Shown here: positions 18,345 through 27,958 of the stretch, piece by piece
How positions within the stretch are numbered: the first letter of the stretch is position 1
How the letters are laid out: each line of letters begins with the position of its first letter
Assembly (NCBI RefSeq): GCF_025717515.1
Contig: NZ_JAJIRN010000006.1
Location: 248,001 to 312,000 of the forward strand
Direction of reading: 5' to 3'
Source of the DNA: Roseateles oligotrophus
GTDB taxonomy: Bacteria; Pseudomonadota; Gammaproteobacteria; Burkholderiales; Burkholderiaceae_C
Length of the DNA: 64,000 bases
Notes under the pieces: model-generated
What the model was told of the DNA's origin: nothing
Databases searched by the model: none
The model's input: only the letters and a program-made list of their open reading frames with translations
Translations under genes and position numbers: made by a program

Positions 18345-20648
18345 CTAGTTCAGCGGCCGCGCCAAACGCTGAGCGTTCAAGACGACGAAAAGGGAGCTGC
18401 CGGCCATACCCAAGCCCGCCGCCCAAGGAGGCAGCAAACCGGCCAAGGCCAAGGGGATGCAGGCGGCGTTGTAAACGGCCGACCAAAGCAGGTTTTGACG
18501 AATCACCCGGTTGGTACGCAGGGCCAACTCGCGCGCCTTGGCCAGGTCCATCAAACGATTGGAGAGCAACAAGGCATCGGCGCTGGCCCGCGCCAACATG
18601 GCGCCCTGCCCCATCACCACACTGGCATCGGCGCGTGCCAACACCGGCGCATCGTTGATGCCGTCACCGACCATCAGCACGCAACGCCCCTCGGCCTGCA
18701 TCTGCGCCACCACGTCCAGCTTGATCGCCGGCGTTGCCGCGCCCTGTGCAGACTGAACGCCTGCGGCGGCGGCCAAGCCAAGGACTCGCTCGTCGGCATC
18801 GCCGGAAAGCAAGAAGGTGCGCAGACCTTGCCCATGCAAGGCCGCCAAGGCCTCGCGGGCATCGGGGCGCAAGAGCTCGCCGAAACGCAGGCACAAGGTC
18901 TCAGCGGCGCCACCAAAGGCCAACTGGGCACCGTCCAGCAAACTTGCCGCCTGTACGGTGCCCCTAGCCTCGGCGACCCAGTCCGGTGCGCCCAAACGCC
19001 ACATCTGCCCGCTTGAATCAACGCCCTGCAAGCCTTTGCCCGGCAGCTCCTGCACCTGCGTCCAGATATCAGTCTCGGACGCCAGCGGCGCGAGGGCGGC
19101 GCCGACCAAGGCGCGTGAAAACGGATGCTGCGAATGTCGCGCCAAGGATTGCGCCGCTCTCAGCAAGGGCGCAGTCTCGGACCCAACCGCCTGGGCCTGC
19201 AGCAACTCCATGCGGTCCTCCGTCAGGGTGCCGGTCTTGTCCAGGACCACGGTATCGACCTTGCACAAGGTCTCCAGCAGACCCAGCCTGACCAGCAACA
19301 TGCCGCGGCGCGCCAACGCCCCGGTGGCGGCCAGTCTGGCCGAGGGCGCGGCCAGCGACAAGGCGCAAGGGCAGGTCACGATCAAGACCGACACGGCCAC
19401 CCACACCGACCGCGATGGATCGATAAAACTCCATGCCAGTGCACCGCCCGCCGCCAGAGCCAAGACCGCCCAGAGAAAAGGCCCGGCGATGCGATCGGCC
19501 AATTCGGTAGCTGCCGGCCTCTGCGTCAAGGCCTCACGCATCAGGCGCTGAATCGCCTGATGGCGGGTATCCGCCCCGACCCGCTGCACCCGCATCAAGA
19601 CCGGCGACTGCAAATTCAGACTGGCCGCAACCACCTCATCGCCGACCGCCTTGCTGACAGGCAAGGACTCACCGCTCAGCAAGGACTCATTGGCGGTGGT
19701 CAGCCCTGACTCGATTCGGCCGTCGGCCGGGAAGACCTGGCCGGCGCAGACCCGCACCAAGTCGCCGACGCGCAGGCGATTCGGTGCCACGCTCGTGCTG
19801 CTGCCATCGGCCTCGATCCGCTCTGCAGCCTCGGGCATGTCGGCGCTGGTCTGCTCCAGTACGGCAGCAGCGCGGTGTCTGGCACGCATTTCCAGAAAAC
19901 GACCGGCCAATAAAAAGGCCACGAACATCGTCAGCGAATCAAAGTAAACCTCGTTACCGAAAAAACCATCGGGTTCAAACAGCGCCCCGCTGCTGGCCAC
20001 AAAGGTAGTCGCCAGCCCCAAGACGACCGGCACGTCCATGCCCAGGCGGCGAGCCCGGATTTGTCGCCAGGCACCACTGAAAAACGGCCCGGCCGAGAAC
20101 AACAAGACCGGCAGAGTCAGCACCCAGCAAGCCCATTGCAGCAAGCGCGCCAGATCGGGACTCAGATCGCCGGCCGCGGCAAAGTAGGCCGGGGCGGCCA
20201 TCATCATCACCTGCATCATCAAGAACACCGCCACGAACAAACGCCACAGCGCCGTTCGATGCTCGCGCTCACGCAACTGCCGCGCCGGTGCGGCGGCGTC
20301 CGGCGCGGCGCCATAACCGGCTCGTTCGACGCGCTCCAGAATCGTGGCGAGACGGGTCTGGCCGGGATGCCAACTCAGCGTCAGGCGGGAGCTGGCCGCA
20401 TTGACCCTGGCCGCTCGCACGCCGGGCAAGCCCAATAAGGCACGCTCAATGATGCCGGCGCAAGCGGCGCAATGCAGACCGGCGAGTTGGAACTGCGATT
20501 CCGCCAAGCCGGTGTCCGCGCTATCGCCCGGCATCCAGCGAGTGAACGGAGCCAGCAGATCCGGGTCATCAAGCGCAATATTGCCATCGGCAACAAGCGC
20601 TGTGTCTGGGTCGGGGGGAAGAAGGAGCGTGGGGGCGGAGATCATCAT
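18345..20648 (-). CDS. ccoI: Copper-translocating P-type ATPase CcoI (FixI)
   Basis: P1B-type ATPase of about 767 residues that exports copper for assembly of the cbb3 CuB centre. It has an N-terminal HMA domain with GLHCAACAG and eight predicted membrane helices. The CPCALSLA metal-path motif, phosphorylation site DKTGTLTED and hinge GDGINDAPVLA are all present. The segment FxGN-EVYFDSLTMFVAFLL is typical of the FixI branch. ATG 20648 was chosen; a TTG at 20693 would overlap the FNR-like box. It is the first gene of ccoI-ccoS-ccoNOQP-ccoG-ccoH and is divergent from a DUF192 gene. Confidence 0.93.
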   Translation of the reverse strand: MMISAPTLLLPPDPDTALVADGNIALDDPDLLAPFTRWMPGDSADTGLAESQFQLAGLHCAACAGIIERALLGLPGVRAARVNAASSRLTLSWHPGQTRLATILERVERAGYGAAPDAAAPARQLREREHRTALWRLFVAVFLMMQVMMMAAPAYFAAAGDLSPDLARLLQWACWVLTLPVLLFSAGPFFSGAWRQIRARRLGMDVPVVLGLATTFVASSGALFEPDGFFGNEVYFDSLTMFVAFLLAGRFLEMRARHRAAAVLEQTSADMPEAAERIEADGSSTSVAPNRLRVGDLVRVCAGQVFPADGRIESGLTTANESLLSGESLPVSKAVGDEVVAASLNLQSPVLMRVQRVGADTRHQAIQRLMREALTQRPAATELADRIAGPFLWAVLALAAGGALAWSFIDPSRSVWVAVSVLIVTCPCALSLAAPSARLAATGALARRGMLLVRLGLLETLCKVDTVVLDKTGTLTEDRMELLQAQAVGSETAPLLRAAQSLARHSQHPFSRALVGAALAPLASETDIWTQVQELPGKGLQGVDSSGQMWRLGAPDWVAEARGTVQAASLLDGAQLAFGGAAETLCLRFGELLRPDAREALAALHGQGLRTFLLSGDADERVLGLAAAAGVQSAQGAATPAIKLDVVAQMQAEGRCVLMVGDGINDAPVLARADASVVMGQGAMLARASADALLLSNRLMDLAKARELALRTNRVIRQNLLWSAVYNAACIPLALAGLLPPWAAGLGMAGSSLFVVLNAQRLARPLN

Positions 20649-20693
20649 GCGGGGTTCGGCACCATAATCTAGGCGAGTCCAAGGGTAAGCCAA

Positions 20694-20707
20694 ATGATAT
20701 ATATCAA
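20694..20707. promoter_or_regulatory. FNR/Anr-type box upstream of ccoI
   Basis: ATGATATATATCAA (minus strand TTGATATATATCAT) has one mismatch to TTGAT-N4-ATCAA and is palindromic apart from that base. Its centre is 52 bp before the ccoI ATG, which would leave an 11 nt leader for a class II promoter. It is also 41 bp before the divergent DUF192 start at 20748. Confidence 0.75.
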
Positions 20708-20747
20708 GACCAATTATTTTTTCAAACGTTTTAGCCTCTCACACAGC

Positions 20748-21242
20748 ATGAGTCTCACCAGCCTGTCGCGCCATGCCCACAATTTGGCGGCCAAGCTGGC
20801 CTTGCCGGCCCTGCTTGTCGGCGCTGCCGGGCTGCTGGACTGCAACTCGGCGCTGGCACAAGATCGGCCGCAAAGCCTGCCCGCCATCAAGCTCGGCGCC
20901 GGCATGCATGTGATCAGTGCCGAGGTTGCGCAGTCACCCGAGCAGCGCGCGATCGGCTTGATGAACCGCCCCAGCATGGGCGCCAATGAGGGCATGCTGT
21001 TTGTATTCGAGGAAGCCAACCCGCAATGCTTCTGGATGAAGAACACCTTGCTGCCGCTGTCCATCGCCTTCATCGCCGATGACGGCACGGTCATCAATAT
21101 TGCCGAAATGAAACCGCAGGCACTCGAGTCTCATTGCTCCGCCAAGCCGGTGCGTTATGCACTGGAGATGAACCAGGGCTGGTTTGCCAAACGCGGCATC
21201 AAGCCGGGCAGTAAATTGACCGGCCGGCCTTGGGGACAATAG
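20748..21242 (+). CDS. DUF192 family exported protein
   Basis: 164-residue protein with an N-terminal export signal (HNLAAKLALPALLVGAAGLLDCNSALAQ) and a DUF192 domain. Family hallmarks are AQSPEQRAIGLMNRPSMGANEGMLF (quoted as position guide, residues about 60-85), NPQCFWMKNTLLPLSIAFI and ALEMNQGWFAKRGIKPGSKL. The biochemical role of DUF192 proteins is not established. Start 20748 was preferred because earlier in-frame codons lie within the FNR-like palindrome. It is divergent from ccoI and convergent with the histidine kinase gene. Confidence 0.88.
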   Translation: MSLTSLSRHAHNLAAKLALPALLVGAAGLLDCNSALAQDRPQSLPAIKLGAGMHVISAEVAQSPEQRAIGLMNRPSMGANEGMLFVFEEANPQCFWMKNTLLPLSIAFIADDGTVINIAEMKPQALESHCSAKPVRYALEMNQGWFAKRGIKPGSKLTGRPWGQ

Positions 21243-21267
21243 GCACGTCCAAGCGTCATCAAGTATT

Positions 21268-22692
21268 TCAAGCCGGCAATCGCCAGCGGATCCGCAGACC
21301 CGCAAATTCGGGCCGGGTTTGTGCCGACCAGTGGCCACCGAGTCGGGCGATCACCTCATAGGCAATCGCCAGGCCCAGGCCGCTGCCACCGCTGCCATCG
21401 TCGCCCCGGGTATCGGCCCGCTCGCCGCGCCAGAACGCCTCGGTCAAACGCGGCAGATCAGCGGCAGCCACGCCCACCCCGTCATCCTCGATATCGATCT
21501 GCACTAGGTCGGGCAAGGACTGCACCGTCACCACAATCTGCGTTCCGCCGTAGCGCAGGGCGTTATCCAGCACATTGGCCAGCGCCTCACCCAACCACAG
21601 CGAGTCTGCCCGGGCCAGCACCGGCGCGTCCGGCATCTCCAGCAAGAGACTGCGCCCCTGCCGCGCGGCGCGCAAGGCAAAGGGCTCGGCCGCCTCACGC
21701 AACAAGGGTCGAACGTCCTGGCGCTCGGGCTCACCGGCAGTGGATTGATGTGCGCCCTGCGAACGAACCAGACTAAGCAACTGGCCAATCAAGCGGGCCA
21801 AACGGTCACTGGACCGCAGCAAAGCGCTCAACAAGGGCTGCCAGGCGGCGGTTTGCGCCCCCTTGTATTGACCCAACTCGAACTCCAGCTCTTGCGTCAG
21901 CACACGCAAACCCGCCACCGGCGTACGCAACTGGTGGGCCGCATCGGCCACGAAGCGCCGCTGCACCGTCACCGATTGCTGCACATCGGCCAACAGACTG
22001 TTGATGCGCTCGATCAAAGGCGCAGCCTCGGCCGGCACGCCCTCGACCGGCAATGGCCTGAGATCGCTGAGGGCCCGTCGTTCGACCTCGCGCGCGACCG
22101 CCCGCAGCGGCGCCAAACCGCGCCGGATACCCCAGTTCAAAAGCAAGACCGTCAACAAAGCGATGGCCAGCGTGGGCACGGCCATCGCCAACAGCACATC
22201 ACGCATCAAGCTGCTGCGCTTGTGGCTGGCCTCCACCTTGATGACGGTGACACTGCGGTCCAGCATCGGCGATCGCAGTGAAAACTGCGCGCCTCGCAGC
22301 CACTGACCTTGCAGCAGAACATCAAACAATTGCGGCTGAGCAAAGCTCTGGTGTCGCAAGTCGGGGCGAGGAACGGTGGCGTCCCCTGCCAGCACATGGC
22401 CGGCCTCATCGAGCACCACGAAGCGGCTCGGCGTTTCACGGTCCCAATTCAGCAACTCCATCGCTTGACGGCTGATGTCCAGCAATGGGCCTCGGTCGGT
22501 CCAGACCACTTTGGCGGCCAGGGCCGCGGTTTCATCCTGCAGGCCGCGATCAAACGCCGCGTTCGCACTGGCGCTGGCCAACCAGGACGCACCCGCCACC
22601 GTCGCGCCCAAACCGAGCAACCACACCCAAGCCAGCGGCACCAGCAATTGCCGCCGCAGGCTCAGCGGGCGAATCGAGTCAATCGGACTCAT
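21268..22692 (-). CDS. Two-component sensor histidine kinase (QseC/TctE-like)
   Basis: 474-residue membrane sensor kinase from ATG 22692. It has an N-terminal transmembrane helix (LLVPLAWVWLLGLGATVAGASWL), a periplasmic domain of about 130 residues, a second helix (VLLAMAVPTLAIALLTVLLLNW) and a HAMP-like linker. The phosphoacceptor H-box is VADAAHQLRTPVAGLRV. The N box NVLDNALRYG and the ATP lid DDGVGV / GGSGLGLAIAYEV are intact. Its start overlaps the response regulator stop by 14 bp, so the two are co-translated. The signal is unknown; family members sense carboxylates or quorum signals. Confidence 0.92.
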   Translation of the reverse strand: MSPIDSIRPLSLRRQLLVPLAWVWLLGLGATVAGASWLASASANAAFDRGLQDETAALAAKVVWTDRGPLLDISRQAMELLNWDRETPSRFVVLDEAGHVLAGDATVPRPDLRHQSFAQPQLFDVLLQGQWLRGAQFSLRSPMLDRSVTVIKVEASHKRSSLMRDVLLAMAVPTLAIALLTVLLLNWGIRRGLAPLRAVAREVERRALSDLRPLPVEGVPAEAAPLIERINSLLADVQQSVTVQRRFVADAAHQLRTPVAGLRVLTQELEFELGQYKGAQTAAWQPLLSALLRSSDRLARLIGQLLSLVRSQGAHQSTAGEPERQDVRPLLREAAEPFALRAARQGRSLLLEMPDAPVLARADSLWLGEALANVLDNALRYGGTQIVVTVQSLPDLVQIDIEDDGVGVAAADLPRLTEAFWRGERADTRGDDGSGGSGLGLAIAYEVIARLGGHWSAQTRPEFAGLRIRWRLPA

Positions 22693-23386
22693 TGCCCGTT
22701 TCGGTCGCCGGGCCGGGCTGCGCATTGCACTCCAACACATAACCAAAGCCGCGCACCGTACGGATCGTCACGCCCAATTCACCGAGCCGCTTGCGCAAGC
22801 GATGCACATAGACTTCGACCGAGTTTTCGCTGAAGTCGGCCTCCCAACTCGACAAGCGCGCCACGATCGCATCCTTGCTGACCACCCGCCCGACGCGTTG
22901 CATCAGCATCTCGGTCAAAGCGAATTCGCGCGGACTCAGATAGACCGGGTCGGCCCGGTGCGAAAGCTCCCGGTGCGACAAATCCATCGTCAATTCGCCG
23001 ACCACCAAGGTTTCACTGACCCGGCCTTCGGAGCGGCGCTTCAGCGCCCGCAACCTGGCAACGAGTTCGGGCAGATCGAAGGGTTTGACCAGATAGTCAT
23101 CGGCGCCGGCGTTCAGCCCCGCCACCCGGTCCGACAACTCATCGCGCGCCGTCAACAGCAGCACCGGCAATTTGGCCCCGGCCGCGCGCCAGGCGCGCAG
23201 CACCGTCATGCCGTCCATGCCGGGCAGACCAAGATCCAGCACCGCCAACTCATACAGATTGATCAAGCCCGGCGCCATCGCTTGGCGGCCATCGGCCAGA
23301 CCATCGACCTGCCACCCCTCACGCTCGAGCGCCCTCGTAACACCCAGGCTGAGCGCCACATCATCTTCAACCAGCAATACACGCAT
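22679..23386 (-). CDS. OmpR-family response regulator (QseB/TctD-like)
   Basis: 235-residue response regulator. The receiver domain (1-115) has acidic pocket VEDD, the phosphorylatable Asp in LAVLDLGLPGMDG near residue 52, the switch Thr in LLLTARDE and the Lys in LVKPFDLPEL. The C-terminal winged helix contains LSPREFALTEMLMQRVGRVVS and VEVYVHRLRKRLG. It pairs with the overlapping kinase gene. Targets are unknown. Confidence 0.95.
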   Translation of the reverse strand: MRVLLVEDDVALSLGVTRALEREGWQVDGLADGRQAMAPGLINLYELAVLDLGLPGMDGMTVLRAWRAAGAKLPVLLLTARDELSDRVAGLNAGADDYLVKPFDLPELVARLRALKRRSEGRVSETLVVGELTMDLSHRELSHRADPVYLSPREFALTEMLMQRVGRVVSKDAIVARLSSWEADFSENSVEVYVHRLRKRLGELGVTIRTVRGFGYVLECNAQPGPATETGNESD

Positions 23387-23418
23387 GCCTGCACCCGATT
23401 CCTATACGCCAAAACGTA

Positions 23419-23445
23419 AAAAAGCCGGTCAACGACCGGCCCTTA
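23419..23445 (-). terminator. Intrinsic terminator of sodB
   Basis: GCCGGTC-AAC-GACCGGC stem (23424-23440), flanked on the left by a run of A, giving TTTTTT after the hairpin on the minus strand. It follows the sodB stop. Confidence 0.8.
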
Positions 23446-23461
23446 TTGCTGCGCTACAGGC

Positions 23462-24043
23462 TCAAGCAAAATTGGCTTGCGCGAAATCCCAGTTGGCCAA
23501 GCTATTCAAGAACACCTCAACGAACTTTGGACGCATATTGCGATAGTCGATGTAGTAGGCATGCTCCCACACGTCGATGGTCAGCAAGGCCTTGTCGGCG
23601 GTGGTCAAGGGCGTACCGGCGGCGCCGGTGTTGACGATGTCAACCGAGCCATCGGCCTTCTTCACCAGCCAGGTCCAGCCGGAGCCGAAGTTACCGACCG
23701 CGCTCTTGGTGAAGGCTTCCTTGAAGGCATCGAACGAGCCCCACTTGGCGTTGATGGCATCTGCCAACGCGCCGGTCGGTGCACCGCCGCCATTGGGCTT
23801 CATGCAGTTCCAGAAGAAGGTGTGGTTCCAGATCTGTGCGGCATTGTTGTAGATCGGGCCGCTGGCGGCCTTGACGATGGCCTCCAGATCCATGGCCTCG
23901 AACTCGGTGCCTTTTTGCAGATTGTTCAGATTCACCACATAGGCGTTGTGATGCTTGCCATGGTGAAACTCCAGCGTCTCGGCGCTGTAGTGAGGAGCCA
24001 GGGCGTCCTTGGCATAGGGCAGTGCGGGCAGGGTATGTTCCAT
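23462..24043 (-). CDS. sodB: Superoxide dismutase, Fe/Mn type
   Basis: 193-residue dismutase converting superoxide to H2O2 and O2. Metal ligands are recognisable as His in [13 protein letters not shown], His in [12 protein letters not shown], Asp in [14 protein letters not shown] and the His three residues later. The [21 protein letters not shown]-terminus and FGSGWTWLV motif match the iron-type SodB branch. ATG 24043 is the conserved start; upstream codons to 24211 run into xseA. It has its own terminator. Confidence 0.96.
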   Translation of the reverse strand: MEHTLPALPYAKDALAPHYSAETLEFHHGKHHNAYVVNLNNLQKGTEFEAMDLEAIVKAASGPIYNNAAQIWNHTFFWNCMKPNGGGAPTGALADAINAKWGSFDAFKEAFTKSAVGNFGSGWTWLVKKADGSVDIVNTGAAGTPLTTADKALLTIDVWEHAYYIDYRNMRPKFVEVFLNSLANWDFAQANFA

Positions 24044-24137
24044 ATCAATTCCTCGGTGAAAAAAGGCAGGGGTGAAGAGCTTCGGGCGCGATTCTAGGTC
24101 TTTGCGGGCGCCAAGTCTTTGCGCCGCAGAGTAGCCT

Positions 24138-25433
24138 TCAGACTTTCGGTGTTGTAGCGAGCACCTGCATTTGCGCCTCGCCATCGGCCAAGACCGCGCG
24201 CACCTGAGCACCCAAGGCTAACTGCTGCACCGAACTGAGTGCGCGGCCCTGGCCATCGTCCAGCCAGGCATAGCCGCGCGCCAACACCTGCTTGGGGTCG
24301 AGCGCCGCCAGCCGCGCCTGCAAGGATGCCAGACGCAGATCCTGCGCCCTCAGCAAGGCCGGCACGGCTCGTCCGGCGCGTTGCTCCAGATTGGCCAGGC
24401 GCTGCAACTGCATGGCCTGCAGTTTGGGCAAGGCCTGACCCCAGCGCTGTGCCAACAGGGCCAGATGACGGCGTTGCCGGGCCAGCATCTCGGTCGGCCG
24501 TGCCAAACGAAGCGCCACCCGGTCGAGTCGTTGCGCCGCCAGATCCAGGCGCTGCTGGACCCTCCGCGTCAAGGCCGCCGACAAAGCCGCCAAGGCGTCC
24601 AGATTGGCTTGACGCGAGGGCGCGGACAGTTCCGCCGCTGCCGTCGGCGTCGGCGCTCGCAGGTCGGCCGCCAAATCGGCCAAGGTGATGTCCGTCTCAT
24701 GACCCACACCGCAGATGATGGGCAAATCGGACGCCGCCACCGCGCGCACGACGCGTTCGTCATTGAAGGCCCAGAGGTCCTCCAGCGAGCCGCCGCCGCG
24801 TACCAGCAGCAGTGCATCCACCTCGGCCCGCGCATTGGCTGTCTGCAGCGCCGCCACCAAGGCCGCCGGTGCCTGCTCGCCCTGCACCACGCTGGGGTAA
24901 ATGATCACTTCCACATGCGGCGCACGCCGGGCCAGCGCCGTCACCACATCATGCAAGGCAGCGCCCGCCGTTGAGGTGATCACCCCCAAGCGCTGGGGAA
25001 ACGCCGGCAAGGGTCGCTTGGCAGCGGCGTCGAACAGGCCCAGGGCATCCAACTTGGCCTTCAAGCGCAAGAACTGCTCATACAAAGCGCCGGCACCGGC
25101 CCGGCGCATGCCCTCGACGACAAATTGCAACTCACCGCGCGGCTCATACAGCGTCAAGCGGCCGCGCATTTCAACCAAGGCGCCGTCGGCGGGCGCAAAA
25201 TCCAGCAGGCTGGCGGCGCGCCTGAACATGGCGCAGCGCAGCATCGCAGTTTGGCCGTTAGCATCCTTGAGACTGAAATAGCAGTGGCCGCTGGAAGCGC
25301 GCGTGAAGCCCGACAACTCGCCCGCCACCACGCAGACGGCGAAGCGCGTGTTCAGGCTCTCCGTGACCGCCGCCAGCAGCGCGGCCACGCCCCATACCAT
25401 GCGCTGCGGCGCCGCCTGCGGACGATCAATCAT
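24138..25433 (-). CDS. xseA: Exodeoxyribonuclease VII large subunit
   Basis: About 431-residue catalytic subunit that, with XseB, degrades single-stranded DNA. The N-terminal OB-fold ([25 protein letters not shown] region) is followed by the exonuclease domain with [38 protein letters not shown] and [28 protein letters not shown]. Each is cited only as a position marker. ATG 25433 is preferred to 25481. xseB is not in this window. The tolQ gene is divergent with a 397 bp spacer. Confidence 0.95.
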   Translation of the reverse strand: MIDRPQAAPQRMVWGVAALLAAVTESLNTRFAVCVVAGELSGFTRASSGHCYFSLKDANGQTAMLRCAMFRRAASLLDFAPADGALVEMRGRLTLYEPRGELQFVVEGMRRAGAGALYEQFLRLKAKLDALGLFDAAAKRPLPAFPQRLGVITSTAGAALHDVVTALARRAPHVEVIIYPSVVQGEQAPAALVAALQTANARAEVDALLLVRGGGSLEDLWAFNDERVVRAVAASDLPIICGVGHETDITLADLAADLRAPTPTAAAELSAPSRQANLDALAALSAALTRRVQQRLDLAAQRLDRVALRLARPTEMLARQRRHLALLAQRWGQALPKLQAMQLQRLANLEQRAGRAVPALLRAQDLRLASLQARLAALDPKQVLARGYAWLDDGQGRALSSVQQLALGAQVRAVLADGEAQMQVLATTPKV

Positions 25434-25830
25434 GGCGAGGCCCGCCGCCCGCGCAGGGGCAGAACTCCACAGCCGCGCCAATCATGGGCCGGATGGCTAC
25501 TCGGCTCGTCACATCGCTGACATACGCATATAAACGCTTGTTTTTCAAGATCTTTTTCCTGCCCAAGATTTAAGCAATTTATCCTCAGGCCATGTTTTTC
25601 GGGCCTCTCCGGCCATTGGGGTCTGCTTGCCCACAAAGTTATCCACAGCAAAAGTGGATTGTTACAGATCGACCTGCCGGCCAGATCACGCGCATAGACG
25701 ATCTGGACAAACGAGTGTTTTCCGCCTAAAAAACAGCGCCGGTTGGGGCCATAATCGCCCGCACGCTGGCAGAGCGGCGCCACCTCGGCGCCAGGCTGTC
25801 TTTTCCGCATTTCTGGATAGGGGTCGCCCG
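25434..25830. other. xseA-tolQ spacer with DnaA boxes
   Basis: Non-coding 397 bp between divergent xseA and tolQ. It holds a perfect DnaA box TTATCCACA at 25639-25647 and a one-mismatch box TTATCCTCA at 25579-25587, in a locally AT-richer stretch. No gene is supported here. Confidence 0.6.
25639..25647 (+). promoter_or_regulatory. Perfect DnaA box (TTATCCACA)
   Basis: Nine-base match to the DnaA consensus, with a related TTATCCTCA 60 bp upstream. It is about 184 bp before the tolQ start. None of the usual origin genes (dnaA, dnaN, rpmH) is nearby, so regulation or titration is more likely than an origin. Confidence 0.5.
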
Positions 25831-26448
25831 TTGTTTTCGATCATACAAGCCGCCGGTTGGCCCATTTGGCCCTTGCTGATTTGCTCGGTCATTGCACTCG
25901 CCTTGATCATTGAACGGTTTTCCAGCCTGCGCACCAGTCGTGTCGCGCCCAGCCGCTTGCTCGACGAAGTGCTAGGCATCACCAGTCAAGGCCTGCCCAC
26001 GCCCGATGTGGTCAATCGTTTGGCCGAACATTCGCTGCTGGGTCAGGTCTTGGCGGCCGGTTTGCGCGCCGTCACCACCGAGCCGAGGATGCCGGCGGCC
26101 AAGTTGCAACAGGTATTCGAGTTGGCGGGCAGGCGCGCCATTCATCAACTGGAGCGTTACTTGAATACGCTGGGCACCATCGCCACCGCCGCGCCGCTAT
26201 TGGGTCTGCTCGGTACCGTCGTCGGCATGATCGAGATTTTTGGCAGCCAAGGAGGTGGAGGCGGCAACCCCGCGCAGATGGCGCACGGCATTTCGGTGGC
26301 GCTGTACAACACCGCACTGGGCTTGATGGTCGCGATCCCTTCGCTGATGTTCTACCGCTATTTCCGCGGTCGGGTGGAGGAATATGTGCTGGAACTGGAA
26401 CAGTCCAGCGACCGCATGTTGAGCCACTTGCAACGTTTCACCGGCTGA
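25831..26448 (+). CDS. tolQ: MotA/TolQ/ExbB proton channel family protein
   Basis: 205-residue inner membrane protein. It starts with TTG at 25831, preceded by the ribosome site GGATAGGGG, giving MFSIIQAAGWPIWPLLICSV. Three membrane helices are visible: the first near residues 8-28, and the second and third around TAAPLLGLLGTVVGMIEIF and GISVALYNTALGLMVAIPSLMFY, which line the proton path. It is followed 8 bp later by the TolR/ExbD partner. The lpxK-kdsB context is typical of Burkholderiales, where the pair powers an envelope process. Either an ExbB or a TolQ name is possible. Confidence 0.9.
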   Translation: MFSIIQAAGWPIWPLLICSVIALALIIERFSSLRTSRVAPSRLLDEVLGITSQGLPTPDVVNRLAEHSLLGQVLAAGLRAVTTEPRMPAAKLQQVFELAGRRAIHQLERYLNTLGTIATAAPLLGLLGTVVGMIEIFGSQGGGGGNPAQMAHGISVALYNTALGLMVAIPSLMFYRYFRGRVEEYVLELEQSSDRMLSHLQRFTG

Positions 26449-26455
26449 ATCCGCA

Positions 26456-26872
26456 ATGAAATTCAGGCAGCGCCGCAGCGAGGATCCGGAGATCAATCTG
26501 ATCCCCTTCATCGACGTTTTGTTGGTGATTCTGATCTTTTTGATGCTCTCGACCACCTATTCCAAGTTCACCGAACTGCAGATCACATTGCCGGTGGCCG
26601 ACGCCGAAAAACTCAAAGACCGGCCGCGCGAAATCATCGTCGCGGTGGCAGCCGATGGGCGTTACGTGGTGAACTCGCAGCCGGTTGAGGGCCGCGCGGT
26701 GGAACTGCTGAGCGCCGCCATGAGCCAGGCAGCCGAAGGCCGTGCCGACAGCGTGGTGATCGTCTCGGCCGACGCCGCGGCCGCTCACCAGGCCGTCATC
26801 AATGTGATGGACGCGGCCCGGCGGGCTGGTCTGTCGCATTTGACCTTTGCAGCCCAAGCCAACGCGCAGTGA
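26456..26872 (+). CDS. tolR: Biopolymer transport protein ExbD/TolR
   Basis: 138-residue single-span protein. The helix EINLIPFIDVLLVILIFLML carries the essential membrane Asp (IPFIDVLLV), the proton-binding residue of the family. The periplasmic domain continues through ITLPVADAE and VVIVSADAAAAHQAVINVMD. It works with the upstream TolQ/ExbB-like protein. It is 18 bp before lpxK. Confidence 0.9.
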   Translation: MKFRQRRSEDPEINLIPFIDVLLVILIFLMLSTTYSKFTELQITLPVADAEKLKDRPREIIVAVAADGRYVVNSQPVEGRAVELLSAAMSQAAEGRADSVVIVSADAAAAHQAVINVMDAARRAGLSHLTFAAQANAQ

Positions 26873-26890
26873 TCGCGCATTGCTGACCCC

Positions 26891-27958
26891 TTGAGCGTGA
26901 ATGCCTGGGCCCAGCGCCTGCAAGCGCAATGGTATGGCGGCGGCGGCGCATTCGCCGATTCGCTGCGGCCACTTGCTTGGGCTTATGGCCTGCTGCTGAA
27001 GCTGCGCCTGGCCGCCTACAGCAGGGGTTGGTTGCGCACCGAGTCTTTGCCGGTGCCCGTCATCGTGGTCGGCAACTGGATCGTCGGCGGTGCCGGCAAG
27101 ACCCCGACCATTCTGGCCCTGCTGACTCAGTTGCAAGACCTGAAGCTTGGCGTCGGCGTGATTTCCCGCGGCTATGGCCGCTCGGATGATGCGCCGCGCC
27201 TGGTCAGTCGCGATTGCACGGCAGGCCAGGTCGGCGATGAGCCGCTGCTGATTCATTTACGCAGCGGCGTGCCGGTGGCCGTGGGGCGGGACCGCGTCGC
27301 GGCGGCTAGGCTGTTGCTGCAAGCCCACCCCGAGCTGCATATCCTGCTCAGCGATGACGGCCTGCAACATCTGCGCTTGCCGCGCGACTTGTCCGTGCTG
27401 GTGTTCGATGAGCGCGGCCTGGGCAACGGCCGCTTGCTGCCCGCCGGCCCCTTGCGCCAAGCCGCTTGCAGCCGCCTGCAAGCGCATGAACTGGTACTCT
27501 ATAACGCCGCTCGCCCCAGCACTCAGCTGCCTGGATTTATGGCGCGGCGCAGCCTGGCCGGCGCGGTCAGCCTGGCAGATTGGTGGCGCGGCGAGCCGGC
27601 GCGGATCGAGACTTTGCATGCCTTGCGCGGCCGCAAACTGCTGGCCACCGCCGGCATGGCCCACCCGCAGCGCTTCTTTGACATGCTTGCCGCGGAGGGC
27701 CTGACTTTTGAAGCAATGCCTTTGGCCGACCACTTTGACTTCGGCAACCTGCCCTGGCAGCGTGGCGGAAATTCTGGATTTGAAGATGTACTGTTGACCG
27801 AAAAAGACGCCGTCAAGCTGCAGCCCCAGCGCTGCAAGGACGCCCGTGTCTGGGTGGTCACGCTAGACTTCAGCCCCGAACAAGCTTTTCAGCAGGCCGT
27901 AGAGAATCGCCTTGAGCATCTGCTGCGGCCTGCCAACCTGACCCCGAAAAATGGATAA
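26891..27958 (+). CDS. lpxK: Tetraacyldisaccharide 4'-kinase
   Basis: 355-residue membrane-associated kinase that phosphorylates the lipid A disaccharide precursor at the 4' position. The Walker A sequence is [13 protein letters not shown] near residue 57. The conserved SRGYGR and [12 protein letters not shown] motifs follow, and [11 protein letters not shown] is near the C-terminus. No ATG is available; TTG 26891 (or GTG 26897) is the probable start. The stop overlaps the start of the Trm112 gene. Operon tolQ-tolR-lpxK-trm112-kdsB. Confidence 0.94.
   Translation: MSVNAWAQRLQAQWYGGGGAFADSLRPLAWAYGLLLKLRLAAYSRGWLRTESLPVPVIVVGNWIVGGAGKTPTILALLTQLQDLKLGVGVISRGYGRSDDAPRLVSRDCTAGQVGDEPLLIHLRSGVPVAVGRDRVAAARLLLQAHPELHILLSDDGLQHLRLPRDLSVLVFDERGLGNGRLLPAGPLRQAACSRLQAHELVLYNAARPSTQLPGFMARRSLAGAVSLADWWRGEPARIETLHALRGRKLLATAGMAHPQRFFDMLAAEGLTFEAMPLADHFDFGNLPWQRGGNSGFEDVLLTEKDAVKLQPQRCKDARVWVVTLDFSPEQAFQQAVENRLEHLLRPANLTPKNG

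Noticed and set aside
25579-25647. Chromosomal origin at the DnaA boxes
   Set aside because: Only two boxes, no AT-rich unwinding element and no dnaA/dnaN/rpmH genes nearby.
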